This document shows, one piece after another, positions 9,337 to 18,116 of a stretch of DNA of 64,000 nt. A program made the translations under genes and the position numbers. This DNA comes from Anaeromonas frigoriresistens (GTDB lineage Bacteria; Bacillota; Clostridia; Tissierellales; SIT17), in contig NZ_WSFT01000039.1 of the NCBI RefSeq assembly GCF_016820655.1, positions 89,976-153,975 on the forward strand, given 5' to 3'. The number at the start of each line of letters is the position of its first letter. Positions within the stretch are counted from its first letter, which is position 1. Below the pieces are notes generated by a model, which did no database searches, was not told the origin of the DNA, and was given only the letters and a program-made list of their open reading frames with translations.

Positions 9337-9855
9337 ATGAGGTACTTTTTTGACTTTATGTTATTATTAATAATTTACTTTCTATTCTTTTACAGAAGGT
9401 GGAATGAAAAATCTAAAAAGATACTTATAATTAATACACTAATGTATGCTTATATTACAATGGTTCTATTCGTTACACTAATGCCATTTACAATACCCCT
9501 AATAAATGGAACAAATAATATGTTTCTTCAAACTGCAAATTTTATACCTTTTAGAGATTTAAAGTCAAACTATAACGGAGCAATTAGAGAAATTGTTTTA
9601 AATATTGTTATGATGATACCTTTCGGTTTTTTATATGCTATTATTAAGAGACAGGGCATCTTGAAAATAATTATGTCCACATTTCTTTTTAGTTTAGTAA
9701 TTGAAATTTCTCAATTAATGAGTGCATGGTGGGGTGGTTTATCATCTCGCTCATTTGATATTACTGATTTAATTACAAATACATTTGGAGGCTTAGTAGG
9801 ATATACTATTTTTCTTGTTTTAAAGCCACTAATTTTAAAAGTATTAAAAAAATAA
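9337..9855 (+). CDS. VanZ-family membrane protein, probable transposon cargo
   Basis: A 172-residue protein with about five membrane segments. It carries VanZ-family features: TLMPF, NFIPFRDL, LNIVMMIPFGFLY and the SFDITDLITNTFGG segment before the last helix. VanZ proteins are linked to glycopeptide, mostly teicoplanin, resistance, but many members are not resistance genes. GGAGAG precedes ATG 9337. It follows tnpC by 46 bases in the same direction and may be cargo of the Tn554-like element. Confidence 0.8.
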   Translation: MRYFFDFMLLLIIYFLFFYRRWNEKSKKILIINTLMYAYITMVLFVTLMPFTIPLINGTNNMFLQTANFIPFRDLKSNYNGAIREIVLNIVMMIPFGFLYAIIKRQGILKIIMSTFLFSLVIEISQLMSAWWGGLSSRSFDITDLITNTFGGLVGYTIFLVLKPLILKVLKK

Positions 9856-9931
9856 TCGCTGTAAACTTTGATTACTCAAGATGACATTTGCTTCACAATT
9901 TTCATATTATGCGAACTAAAATTAATTAAAT

Positions 9932-9962
9932 CATAGACTACATTGATTACATGTAGTCTATG
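9932..9962. repeat. Perfect 12-bp inverted repeat behind the VanZ-like gene
   Basis: CATAGACTACAT and ATGTAGTCTATG flank a 7-base loop. There is no T-run, so it is a poor terminator. It may mark the right side of the Tn554-like element or end the VanZ transcript by another route. Confidence 0.55.
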
Positions 9963-10028
9963 TATATAACAAGTAAAATGCAGTATTGTGTCAGAGTATA
10001 CACGAGATATTTAAAGGAGTGGGGAAAA

Positions 10029-10124
10029 ATGAATAGTAAAACTAACAAGTATAAAGGAAGTAAAACTCTACGCAAAGTCTGTCGATATGACACTGGCGAT
10101 AGTTGTGTAGGGGTAAATAAGTAA
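10029..10124 (+). CDS. Possible 31-residue basic peptide in the CD3324 leader
   Basis: ATG 10029 stands behind a strong AAAGGAGTGGGG site and opens a 31-codon frame. The peptide is basic with two cysteines (KVCRYDTGDSC). Its second half is overlapped by the inverted repeats at 10073-10162, which also cover its stop codon. It may be a regulatory leader peptide for the gene at 10205, or a real micro-protein. I recognise no family. Confidence 0.4.
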   Translation: MNSKTNKYKGSKTLRKVCRYDTGDSCVGVNK

Positions 10125-10162
10125 TATCGCCTTTCTAAAAAAATTTATCTAAACAGACTTTG
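10073..10162 (+). repeat. Nested inverted repeats in front of the CD3324 gene
   Basis: The outer arms CAAAGTCTGT (10073-10082) and ACAGACTTTG (10153-10162) are a perfect 10-bp match. The inner arms GGCGATA (10095-10101) and TATCGCC (10125-10131) pair perfectly inside them. The structure lies between a small reading frame and the next ribosome site (AAGGAGAG near 10190), a position suited to translational or transcriptional attenuation. Confidence 0.6.
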
Positions 10163-10204
10163 TATCCTTAATAATAAAATATAATTTTAAGGAGAGAAGT
10201 TTTT

Positions 10205-10474
10205 ATGAATTATATCAATGCTGAAAAAATATTACCAGATAGATTAGTAAGAGAAATTCAGAAACATATCCAGGGTGGCTATGTATATATACCATCTATC
10301 CCTGAAAAACGTAAGAAATGGGGAGAAAATTCAGGACACAGAGAATATATAAGAAAAAGAAATAAACAAATATCTAATAAGTATCAAAATGGTCATACAA
10401 TTCAGGAGCTTGCTGAAGAGTTTTTTCTTTCAGTTAATAGTATTAAAAAAATCATATATACAAAAGTCAGTTAA
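10205..10474 (+). CDS. CD3324-family protein with Mor-like helix-turn-helix
   Basis: An 89-residue protein matching the clostridial CD3324 family: an N-terminal ILPDRLVREIQKHIQGGYVYIP block, a basic middle and a C-terminal helix-turn-helix (NGHTIQELAEEFFLSVNSIKKII, about residues 62-86). The layout resembles the DNA-binding half of the Mor activator of phage Mu, so it is probably a transcription regulator. No target is evident. The start is set by AAGGAGAG shortly upstream. A terminator follows directly, so it is its own unit. Confidence 0.78.
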   Translation: MNYINAEKILPDRLVREIQKHIQGGYVYIPSIPEKRKKWGENSGHREYIRKRNKQISNKYQNGHTIQELAEEFFLSVNSIKKIIYTKVS

Positions 10475-10480
10475 ATTAGA

Positions 10481-10512
10481 GTTACTACTCTTTTGAGTAG
10501 TAGCTTTTTTTG
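10481..10512 (+). terminator. Terminator of the CD3324 gene
   Basis: TTACTACTC and GAGTAGTAG form a 9-bp stem with a 4-base loop, followed by seven T. Confidence 0.9.
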
Positions 10513-10628
10513 TATAAAAAATAATACAGAGATGTTATTTATCTTTTAAGTAGTATGTATAGGATGCTATAATTACTTTGAGATAGAATTAGAGAGGCTC
10601 ATAATATAAATACTTAGGAGGAACTGAT

Positions 10629-11402
10629 ATGGATAATCCTATATTACAATCAATGCTAAATAGAAAGTCTATCCGTAAATATAAGTCGGATATGCCAACA
10701 GATGAAATAATACAAGCTATTGTAAGATCTGGACAACAAGCTCCTTTTGCTTATCAATGCTACAGTATCTTATTGGATCGAAAAAATAAGCACCCCTTTG
10801 GAGCACCATTACAATTTACAATTTGTGTGGATCTACATAAGTTAGAAATGATTATGAAAAAAAGAAACTGGACCATTGTCATAAATGACCTTTCGATGCT
10901 AATTATGGGCATACAAGATGCTGCCTATACAGCAGGTAATATGGTAATGGCAGCCGAAAGTTTAGGTTTAGGTAGTTGTTTCATAGGTGCTACTCCTTAC
11001 TATGCAAAAAAAATCGTTGAAGAGTATAAGCTTCCTAACAAGGTATTTCCTCTTGTACAGTTAGTTATGGGTTACCCAGCAGAAGATCCGACTCCTCGTC
11101 CTCGCTATCCAATGGAGTATTGTCTTTTTGAAGATCAGTATCCTGAATTTACAGATGAAATGATTGATAATGCCATAGCTGAAATGGATGAAGGTTATAT
11201 TAATCAAAATTATTACCGAGATATGAATAATATGATTCCTATTAAAGATGGTAGCAAAGAGTTATATACATTTGATAATTATGGGTGGACAGAACATATA
11301 TCTCGTAAAGCAGGTCAGTGGCTTGAGTCCCCTGAGGAGTTACTAGAACAATTTGAAGCTTGTGGGTTTAATATACGCTATGAGTCTGCTAAAAATGATT
11401 AA
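10629..11402 (+). CDS. Nitroreductase-family flavoprotein
   Basis: A 257-residue FMN-dependent oxidoreductase of the nitroreductase superfamily. Seen: the N-terminal RKSIRKYKSD with the FMN-contacting RxSxR pattern, the helix QDAAYTAGNMVMAAESLGLGSCFIG typical of the family, and LVMGYP near residue 150. The C-terminal roughly 80 residues extend past the minimal fold, as in NfsA-like members. It probably reduces quinones, flavins or nitro compounds with NAD(P)H; the physiological substrate is unknown. AGGAGG sets ATG 10629; terminators lie on both sides, so it is monocistronic. Confidence 0.85.
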   Translation: MDNPILQSMLNRKSIRKYKSDMPTDEIIQAIVRSGQQAPFAYQCYSILLDRKNKHPFGAPLQFTICVDLHKLEMIMKKRNWTIVINDLSMLIMGIQDAAYTAGNMVMAAESLGLGSCFIGATPYYAKKIVEEYKLPNKVFPLVQLVMGYPAEDPTPRPRYPMEYCLFEDQYPEFTDEMIDNAIAEMDEGYINQNYYRDMNNMIPIKDGSKELYTFDNYGWTEHISRKAGQWLESPEELLEQFEACGFNIRYESAKND

Positions 11403-11446
11403 GTAGCATTTACAGAGAAAAAAAGGGAGTATTTCAAAAGAATATA

Positions 11447-11491
11447 AAATCCTCAAACTGGTTAATTACTAAGTTTGAGGATTTCCTTTTT
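11447..11491 (+). terminator. Terminator of the nitroreductase gene
   Basis: AAATCCTCAAACT pairs with AGTTTGAGGATTT (13 bp), followed by CCTTTTT. Confidence 0.9.
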
Positions 11492-11510
11492 GAATTGTTC
11501 ATACACCCTA

Positions 11511-11563
11511 AATATATGATAAATAAATAAGCTCCAAACTATTTATTTATCATATATTTTTAT
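11511..11563. repeat. AT-only long palindrome, possible second terminator
   Basis: AATATATGATAAATAAATA (11511-11529) and its exact complement (about 11540-11558) form an 18-19-bp stem around a short loop, followed by T-rich sequence. Only about 20 bases separate it from the terminator before it. Confidence 0.6.
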
Positions 11564-11661
11564 AAAAGAATAATAGGTATTTTGATTACTCTATTTCATA
11601 GGTGGTAAAAATATTATAGTTGAAATATTTTTTTATAACTAAATATTTGGGAGGAATTAAT

Positions 11662-12828
11662 TTGAAGAAAACTTGCATATTGCTATTAATATTTCCAATT
11701 ATTTTATTTACTTCATGTCAAATAGAAGAAGTAGAGACACCTCAATCTACACCAGCTGAAGAAAGTAAAAATGAGGATGAAGATACCAATGAAGCAACCG
11801 GAGAACTTTCCGAGAGCTCAACAGAAGATTTAAAGTATAAAACTGAAATAATAGCTGAGAATCTTGAGATACCCTGGGAGATAGTGCCTATCTCAGATGG
11901 TAGAATTTTCATAACAGAAAGACCAGGTCGGGTGTTATTACTAGATGAGGGAGAAATTTATGACATACATAATGTTGAGCATATAGGAGAGGGTGGACTT
12001 TTAGGGATGGACTTAAGTCCTGATTTTAAGAATAATAACATTATTTATCTTTACTATACCTATGCTGAAGGAAATCAGATTTATAATAGGGTATCTCGAT
12101 TTACTTTTGAGGAAAACACCCTTAATAATGAACAAATAATTCTTGATAAGATACCTGGTTCTCAATTTCATAATGGAGGAAGGATAAAATTTGGTCCGGA
12201 TAATAAGCTTTATATTACTACTGGAGATGCTCAACAAGAGAATTCTTCTCAGGATATAGACACCTTATCGGGAAAAATTCTTAGGATTAATCCAGATGGT
12301 ACAATTCCTACTGATAATCCTTTTGATAGTAGTCCGGTGTTTGCCTATGGACTCCGAAATCCCCAAGGATTAGCTTGGCATCCAGTGAGTGGTCAGCTTT
12401 TTGCTAGTGATCATGGTCCTAATAGGAAGGATGAAATCAACTTAATACAACCAGGAAAAAATTATGGATGGCCTATAATTACCTGTGACGAAGAATCATT
12501 AGAATACGAGAATCCAATAGCATGCTATTCAGATTTCACATTAGCTCCTTCTGGAATTACTTTTCTTCCCTGGAGCAATATAGAAGAAACTCCTTTATAT
12601 ATTGCTGGACTTAGAGGAAGTATGGTCATGAGAGTTGATTTAGATAATGAAGGTAACTTTATAAGGCAAGAAAGACTTTTGCAGGACTTGGGACGTATTC
12701 GTACTGTAATTTATCATGAATATGCTTTTTATATAGCTACAAATAAGACAGATGGGAGAGGGACTCCAATGGAAGGAGATGATAAGATCATAAAGGTTAC
12801 ACCAATATTAAATGCCTCAGATGAATAA
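11662..12828 (+). CDS. PQQ-type soluble sugar dehydrogenase-like lipoprotein
   Basis: A 388-residue secreted lipoprotein: signal peptide with lipobox FTSC near residue 20, an acidic low-complexity linker, then a six-bladed beta-propeller of the glucose/sorbosone dehydrogenase family. Landmarks are NLEIPWEIVP, GEGGLLGM, FHNGGRIKFGPDNKLYITTGD, SGKILRINPDG, YGLRNPQGLAW and SDHGPNRKDEIN. Relatives such as YliI oxidise aldose sugars with PQQ; PQQ synthesis genes are not in the window. The start is TTG 11662 behind GGGAGGAA, which gives a proper signal peptide; upstream in-frame codons would spoil it. Confidence 0.85.
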   Translation: MKKTCILLLIFPIILFTSCQIEEVETPQSTPAEESKNEDEDTNEATGELSESSTEDLKYKTEIIAENLEIPWEIVPISDGRIFITERPGRVLLLDEGEIYDIHNVEHIGEGGLLGMDLSPDFKNNNIIYLYYTYAEGNQIYNRVSRFTFEENTLNNEQIILDKIPGSQFHNGGRIKFGPDNKLYITTGDAQQENSSQDIDTLSGKILRINPDGTIPTDNPFDSSPVFAYGLRNPQGLAWHPVSGQLFASDHGPNRKDEINLIQPGKNYGWPIITCDEESLEYENPIACYSDFTLAPSGITFLPWSNIEETPLYIAGLRGSMVMRVDLDNEGNFIRQERLLQDLGRIRTVIYHEYAFYIATNKTDGRGTPMEGDDKIIKVTPILNASDE

Positions 12829-13236
12829 GCTTGGGTCATTTTTGGTTAGTAGTATTTGCTTTTTATAATTTTACTATAAGGACCATTAACCAGGATGAGA
12901 ATTTTGTATTCTTTCAAATAAAAAAATATAAATATGTAACTAAATGATGAGTAGAATACAGAATAAATATGATAATTATCTGTTAATATAGAGGAATAAT
13001 GATATTAATTGAAGAAGTATATATAAGACAAATGTCTTATATATACTTCTTTTTAAACTCACAGATTATTCATTTCTATATATGAAGAAAATAAGGAACT
13101 TAGTAATAAAAAAGAAATTAATACAAAAAGTTATAATTGGATATAGTAAGTAGGTTTTTTTAAAATTCTACACTATTTAAATTAAAAAAATTTATCATAG
13201 AATCATGTATAGAATTAGATTCAACAGGAGGAAAAT
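12829..13236. other. Intergenic stretch with one terminator
   Basis: Apart from the hairpin at 13014-13055 I see no gene. The sequence is AT-rich and leads into the ribosome site of the response regulator gene. Confidence 0.5.
13014..13055 (+). terminator. Strong intrinsic terminator
   Basis: GAAGTATATATAAGACA and its complement form a 17-bp stem with a 2-base loop, followed by TTTTT. It probably insulates the Bce-type operon from upstream transcription. Confidence 0.85.
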
Positions 13237-13914
13237 ATGACTATTTTATTGATAGAAGATGATATAAAATTAAAAGAATATATAATGGAATACTTAGAAG
13301 CCTATGAGTATGATGTTGAGGAAGTTAATGATTTTGACAAGGTAATGGATAGAGTAGAGGAAATTAAACCTGATTTAATAGTTTTAGATATCAACTTACC
13401 TAAATTCGATGGATTTTACTTCTTAAAGATTATAAGAAAATTATATAATATCCCAGTAATAATACTATCTGCTAGAAGCGATGAAGGTGAGCAGATTAGA
13501 GGAATGGAGATTGGAGCAGATGATTATATAACTAAGCCTTTTAGTATAGGGATTTTACTTGCTAAAATAAATGCATTATTAAGAAGGGTATGTGAATACA
13601 GTGAAACTGAGGATGAAGAACAGGGTGAGTTATCTATAAGACATGAAAGTATGAAGTTAAGCTATAAAGATAAAATTATAGATCTGACAAAAAATGAGTA
13701 CAGAATATTAAATATACTTTTAAATAATATTGGAAAAGTTATTACAAGGGAAGAATTGTTAGAGGTTTTATGGGATGATACTACCTTTGTTGATGATAAT
13801 ACTTTAACAGTTAATATGACTAGGGTAAAGAAAAAACTAAGTAATTTAGGGATTGATAATGCTATTATAACAAAAAGAGGGGTAGGATATGTCTTTAATG
13901 GAATTAATAATTAA
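13237..13914 (+). CDS. OmpR-family response regulator, BceR-like
   Basis: A 225-residue two-component regulator. The receiver domain has the acidic pocket EDD at residues 7-9, phospho-acceptor D51 (VLDINLP) and the conserved K in ADDYITKPF. A winged-helix DNA-binding domain follows (LTKNEYRILNILL to GVGYVF). It overlaps the kinase gene by 26 bases and sits in front of an ABC transporter pair, the layout of BceRS-BceAB modules, in which the regulator turns on the transporter when a cell-wall peptide antibiotic is present. Confidence 0.92.
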   Translation: MTILLIEDDIKLKEYIMEYLEAYEYDVEEVNDFDKVMDRVEEIKPDLIVLDINLPKFDGFYFLKIIRKLYNIPVIILSARSDEGEQIRGMEIGADDYITKPFSIGILLAKINALLRRVCEYSETEDEEQGELSIRHESMKLSYKDKIIDLTKNEYRILNILLNNIGKVITREELLEVLWDDTTFVDDNTLTVNMTRVKKKLSNLGIDNAIITKRGVGYVFNGINN

Positions 13915-14902
13915 GGTATTAAGGAGAAAAAGTATAGAGTTAATTGTTTTACTAATAAATGCCCTCCTTATAGTATTATTTTATAATTTACTATATGAAA
14001 ATAACGAAGTAGTGTATCCATTAATGTTAAGTGGATTTGTAATATTAACGTATTTTATCATTGCTACTATAAGATATAGAGGATTTTTAGAAAAGCTAAA
14101 AGAGAGTATAGTAAGCCCTGATTATAATAATGTAGATGTTAATTCCAATGAGAAAGAGATATTATATACAATAAGTGATATTCATCAAAATTATCTTAAG
14201 GAAATTCATACATTAAAGCAATCTATAAATGACAAAGATAATTTATTTTCCCAATGGATTCATAATATGAAAACTTCAATAACTGTAATAAGTCTAGCTT
14301 GTGAAAAGAGCACTCCCTATACTAAAGATAATAAATATATTGATGATATAAAGGAAGAAAATAATATACTTAAAAAGAATCTAGAAGAAGCTCTTAATGT
14401 ATTAAGATTAGAGGATTTCTCGAGGGATTATATTACAAGTTCTTGTAATTTAAGGGAACTTGTAAACGATGTAGTTAATAATAAGAAAAGGGATTTTATA
14501 TACAAGGGGGTTTTCCCTAAGGTAGATATACATGAGAGAACTTATGTCTACACCGATAAAAAATGGTGTGGATACATGTTAGATCAAATAATATCTAATG
14601 CTATAAAATATTCAAAAAATGCAAAAGCAAATAAGATAGAAATATATGAAAAAAATAATATTGATACAATAGAACTATTTATTAAGGATGAAGGTGTAGG
14701 TATAACTAAAGAAGATTTATCAAGGGTATTTGATCCATTTTTTACTGGGGTCAATGGTAGAAAAGAAAGAAGTGCAACTGGGATTGGCCTTTATATGGTA
14801 AGAAGTATAGCAAAAAAGCTTGAACACAGTGTTGAAATAGAATCTGAGATTGGAGTTGGAACACAAGTTAAGATTATATTTAATAAGCAAGATATTTACT
14901 AA
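13889..14902 (+). CDS. Intramembrane-sensing histidine kinase, BceS-like
   Basis: A 337-residue kinase with two N-terminal membrane helices (about residues 16-32 and 41-62) and almost no extracellular loop, as in BceS-type kinases that sense through their transporter. The phospho-accepting His is in QWIHNMKTS (residue 125). ATP-binding boxes follow: N box SNAIKYS, G1 KDEGVGI, F box FDPFFTG and G2 TGIGLYMV. The start lies within the end of the regulator gene, so translation is probably coupled. Confidence 0.9.
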   Translation: MSLMELIIKVLRRKSIELIVLLINALLIVLFYNLLYENNEVVYPLMLSGFVILTYFIIATIRYRGFLEKLKESIVSPDYNNVDVNSNEKEILYTISDIHQNYLKEIHTLKQSINDKDNLFSQWIHNMKTSITVISLACEKSTPYTKDNKYIDDIKEENNILKKNLEEALNVLRLEDFSRDYITSSCNLRELVNDVVNNKKRDFIYKGVFPKVDIHERTYVYTDKKWCGYMLDQIISNAIKYSKNAKANKIEIYEKNNIDTIELFIKDEGVGITKEDLSRVFDPFFTGVNGRKERSATGIGLYMVRSIAKKLEHSVEIESEIGVGTQVKIIFNKQDIY

Positions 14903-14942
14903 ACTAAATAGAAAGCCTTTCAAGAATGTAAGGTTATGTAAG

Positions 14943-14976
14943 GGAAATCCATTTGAAGATTATGGATTTCCTTTTA
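14943..14976 (+). terminator. Terminator between kinase and ABC genes
   Basis: GGAAATCCAT pairs with ATGGATTTCC around a 9-base loop, followed by TTTT. It separates the two-component genes from the transporter genes, fitting separate control of the two halves. Confidence 0.8.
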
Positions 14977-15040
14977 TACTAAGAATATAAACTAGTGTAA
15001 ATATTAGCACTGTATTTCTAGTATATGAGGAGGGTATGAT

Positions 15041-15796
15041 ATGGAGATTTTAAAGGTAAACAATTTAACAAAGGTATATAATGCCTATAAGGAAGCAAAG
15101 GAAGTTAAAGCATTAGATGGTATAAGTCTTACTGTCAACAAGGGAGAGTTTGTTGGAATAATGGGCCCCAGTGGAAGTGGTAAGACTACACTTTTAAATA
15201 TTCTTTCCGGGGTTGATAAATGTACTTCAGGGGAAGTATTTATCAACAACAAAGATATTAGTAGTATGAAGAAGGATCAGATGGCTTTATTCAGAAGAAG
15301 GAATTTAGGTTATATATTTCAGGATTTTAACTTATTAGATAGTTTAACGTTACAAGAAAATATAGCACTAACCCTTATTCTAGATAAGAAAAGACCACAA
15401 GATATTGAAAATAGAGTTAATAAACTTATGAATTTTTTTAGTATAGAAGGTTTAAAGGAAAAGTACCCTTATCATATTTCAGGAGGGGAAAAGCAAAGAG
15501 TCGCTGCAGCAAGAGCTTTAATTAATGAACCAGCTATAATTTTTGCAGATGAACCAACAGGAAATCTTGATTCTAAATCAGCAACTAATATAATGAGCAT
15601 AATGAGTAAGATGAATGATGAAATGAATAGTACAGTACTAATGGTAACTCATGATCCATTCGCAGCATCATTTTGTAAAAGGGTTATTTTTATAAAGGAT
15701 GGTAAAGTCAAAATAGAAATCAATTCACATGGCGATAGAAAGAAGTTTTTTGATAAGATTTTAGAAGTTCAAAGTGTTATAGGGGGAGTAAACTGA
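15041..15796 (+). CDS. ABC transporter ATPase, BceA-like
   Basis: A 251-residue ATP-binding subunit of the MacB/LolD-like group. Walker A GPSGSGKTT is near residue 42, the Q-loop follows in YIFQDFNLL, the signature is SGGEKQR and Walker B is IFADEPTGNLDS, with the switch His in VTHDP. With the permease at 15796 it would form a detoxification transporter for cell-wall-active peptides such as bacitracin-type drugs. GGAGGG sets ATG 15041. The gene overlaps the permease start by one base. Confidence 0.92.
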   Translation: MEILKVNNLTKVYNAYKEAKEVKALDGISLTVNKGEFVGIMGPSGSGKTTLLNILSGVDKCTSGEVFINNKDISSMKKDQMALFRRRNLGYIFQDFNLLDSLTLQENIALTLILDKKRPQDIENRVNKLMNFFSIEGLKEKYPYHISGGEKQRVAAARALINEPAIIFADEPTGNLDSKSATNIMSIMSKMNDEMNSTVLMVTHDPFAASFCKRVIFIKDGKVKIEINSHGDRKKFFDKILEVQSVIGGVN

Positions 15797-17877
15797 TGAC
15801 CTTTTCTTCTATAGTTCGAAAAAACTTCATTTATAATTTTAACAAGTATATATCCTTTTACTTTGTTAATTCATTAATTGTTGCAATGCTATTTATGTAT
15901 GGTAGTTTAATTTTTAATTCAACAATAGTAAATAACATAGGTAAATCATCACTATATGATACTGTTATCGTATCATTAGGTGGTACAATACTGTTTTCAA
16001 TAATTTTTATCACTTATACAAATGTATCTTTCTTAAAAAATAGGGGTAAAGAGTTTGGAGTATATCTTACTTTAGGTATGACAGCAAAGGACTTAACAAA
16101 GCTAATATTTATAGAAAATATTGGTATTATGATAGCAGCATTAATAACAGGGATTTTAGGTGGAACTTTATTTGGAAGATTGTTTTATATGGGATTAAAT
16201 AAAATATTAGGGGGAACTACAATTCTATATGAGATTAATTATGAAAGTATATTATTAAGTATAGGTGTCTTTACCCTTATATCCTTAGGTAACTTTTTAT
16301 TTAATATGATATTTATAAGAAAAGTATCAGTAATAGATGTCATAAAAGTCCATAGAAAAAAGGAAGTAGGAAAGGCTAGAATGTTAATAGGCGCTATTTC
16401 TTTAATGATATTGATAGTGTCAACTTATTATTTGCCAAAGGCTTTATTTAAGGAGATTTTTAAGGAACAATCCTATATTATAGGCGTTTTTATAGGTTTG
16501 ATAATAGTATGTCCATACATGGTAATCGGATCATTTATTTCAATAGTCAAATATGTCCTTAGTAAATTTCCTAAGTTATATAATAATAACATAATGATTT
16601 TATCAAATTTATCACATAGATTTTTGGCATATAAAAATGTTTTATATATGCTTTCGTTACTAGTTGCTGGAGCAATGTTTTTTGTAGGTTTTAGTTATTC
16701 ACTATATACAACAGCTAGAGAGGATATAAATGCTGATAATCCCTATGATATTATGTTTGTTGAAAATAGTAAATATAATAGAGTTGAAAAAGAAGAAATA
16801 TCAAATATAATAGATGAGAACAATGGTAGGATAGAAAAGTATAATGTATTAGAGTATTTAGAAGTTCCAGTGTTTAGAGATGAAGGCGATGAATTAACTT
16901 TAGGCAGTTCTAGGGGAACAGTTATAAGTGAAGAAAATTATAATCAACACATGAATACTAATATAGATGTAGATTCAAAAGCAGCTTTATTCTTAATGGT
17001 ACCTGATGAGACGAAAATGATCTTTGAATACCCCACATCTATTTTGATAAATATAAATGAAAAACAATTGGAAAAAGTTAAGTATATAACATCAAAAAAT
17101 AACTTTGAGATAAGTAAAAAAGACTTTAAAGATATTGCAGGAGATGCTACATCCCTATATCTAGATAAAAGCATGATAAAAGAAAAAGATGGTGTAAAAT
17201 TTACAAATTATTTAGGGACTAGAGTTTATTCTTCTGGTCGTGCTCTTGTTTTAGACAATGAAGATTATGAAGTATTAAAAGAAAGCTTAAGTGATGCTTC
17301 ATTAAAGAAGCTACATCTAATGAATGTAAAAAATAGTGATAAAGCTTTTGAAGCATTACTTAGCTATTTAAAAAAAGCTAATGGTCTAGATGATTCATAT
17401 TGGAATGAAACTGATATTTTTAGCATCCCATTTGAGGATGAAAGGGGTACTATAGAGTCCTACAGACCTGTATATAAAGAAGAACTTATAAAGTTACAGC
17501 TAGACAGAAGGGGAGTTGCATTATTTACATTGACATTTATAGGGTTATTATTTGTAATAGCTAATGGAGTAGTTTTATACTATAAAGTACTATCAGATGC
17601 AGATAATGAGAAGGAAAGACTAGTTGCATTAACTAGAATAGGTGTATCAGAAAAAGAAATTAAAACTATGATTAGTAAAGAGTTAGCCATAACATTCTTT
17701 ATACCAATCCTTATTGGCGGAGGAATGGGACTATATTTCTTATATGTCATATTCTCTAACTCAGAAGTAATAGAGTTATTTATGAGAAAGGCCTTTATGA
17801 TTTTAATTTGGGGATCAATGTTTCAGATTTTATTTTATATCATAAGTAGAAAAAAATATATAAAAGAAGTTATGTGA
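15796..17877 (+). CDS. ABC transporter permease, BceB-like FtsX family
   Basis: A 693-residue FtsX-type permease. It has about ten membrane segments with a large extracellular domain between the seventh and eighth (roughly residues 310-570), the ligand-contact region of BceB proteins. The N-terminus (TFSSIVRKNFIYNFNKYISFYF) and the segment FLKNRGKEFGVYLTLGM are typical. The start overlaps the ATPase stop (TGATG). The protein also transmits the sensing signal to the kinase in known Bce modules. Confidence 0.9.
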   Translation: MTFSSIVRKNFIYNFNKYISFYFVNSLIVAMLFMYGSLIFNSTIVNNIGKSSLYDTVIVSLGGTILFSIIFITYTNVSFLKNRGKEFGVYLTLGMTAKDLTKLIFIENIGIMIAALITGILGGTLFGRLFYMGLNKILGGTTILYEINYESILLSIGVFTLISLGNFLFNMIFIRKVSVIDVIKVHRKKEVGKARMLIGAISLMILIVSTYYLPKALFKEIFKEQSYIIGVFIGLIIVCPYMVIGSFISIVKYVLSKFPKLYNNNIMILSNLSHRFLAYKNVLYMLSLLVAGAMFFVGFSYSLYTTAREDINADNPYDIMFVENSKYNRVEKEEISNIIDENNGRIEKYNVLEYLEVPVFRDEGDELTLGSSRGTVISEENYNQHMNTNIDVDSKAALFLMVPDETKMIFEYPTSILININEKQLEKVKYITSKNNFEISKKDFKDIAGDATSLYLDKSMIKEKDGVKFTNYLGTRVYSSGRALVLDNEDYEVLKESLSDASLKKLHLMNVKNSDKAFEALLSYLKKANGLDDSYWNETDIFSIPFEDERGTIESYRPVYKEELIKLQLDRRGVALFTLTFIGLLFVIANGVVLYYKVLSDADNEKERLVALTRIGVSEKEIKTMISKELAITFFIPILIGGGMGLYFLYVIFSNSEVIELFMRKAFMILIWGSMFQILFYIISRKKYIKEVM

Positions 17878-17929
17878 CTTCTGGAAATTAAATGCATACT
17901 ACTGTTTTGAAAAATCTGCCGTTATAGGG

Positions 17930-17990
17930 ATACAATCATCCTTGGCTTTTTTATATTAATCAAAGATTGAAAGTAGTGATTGTATTTTTG
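17930..17990 (+). terminator. Possible terminator of the Bce-type operon
   Basis: TACAATCA (17931-17938) and TGATTGTA (17977-17984) can pair, followed by TTTTT, but the loop is about 38 bases long, so it is weaker than the other terminators. Confidence 0.4.
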
Positions 17991-18116
17991 TATTTCTTCT
18001 ATAAACTTTTTTGATTCTTTAAAAGGTACAATTATGATTAGACAGGTTCAAATAATGTATAAATTTCATATTATGAGTATGAGAAAGATTAATACTATAT
18101 GTGGGAGGTATACCTT

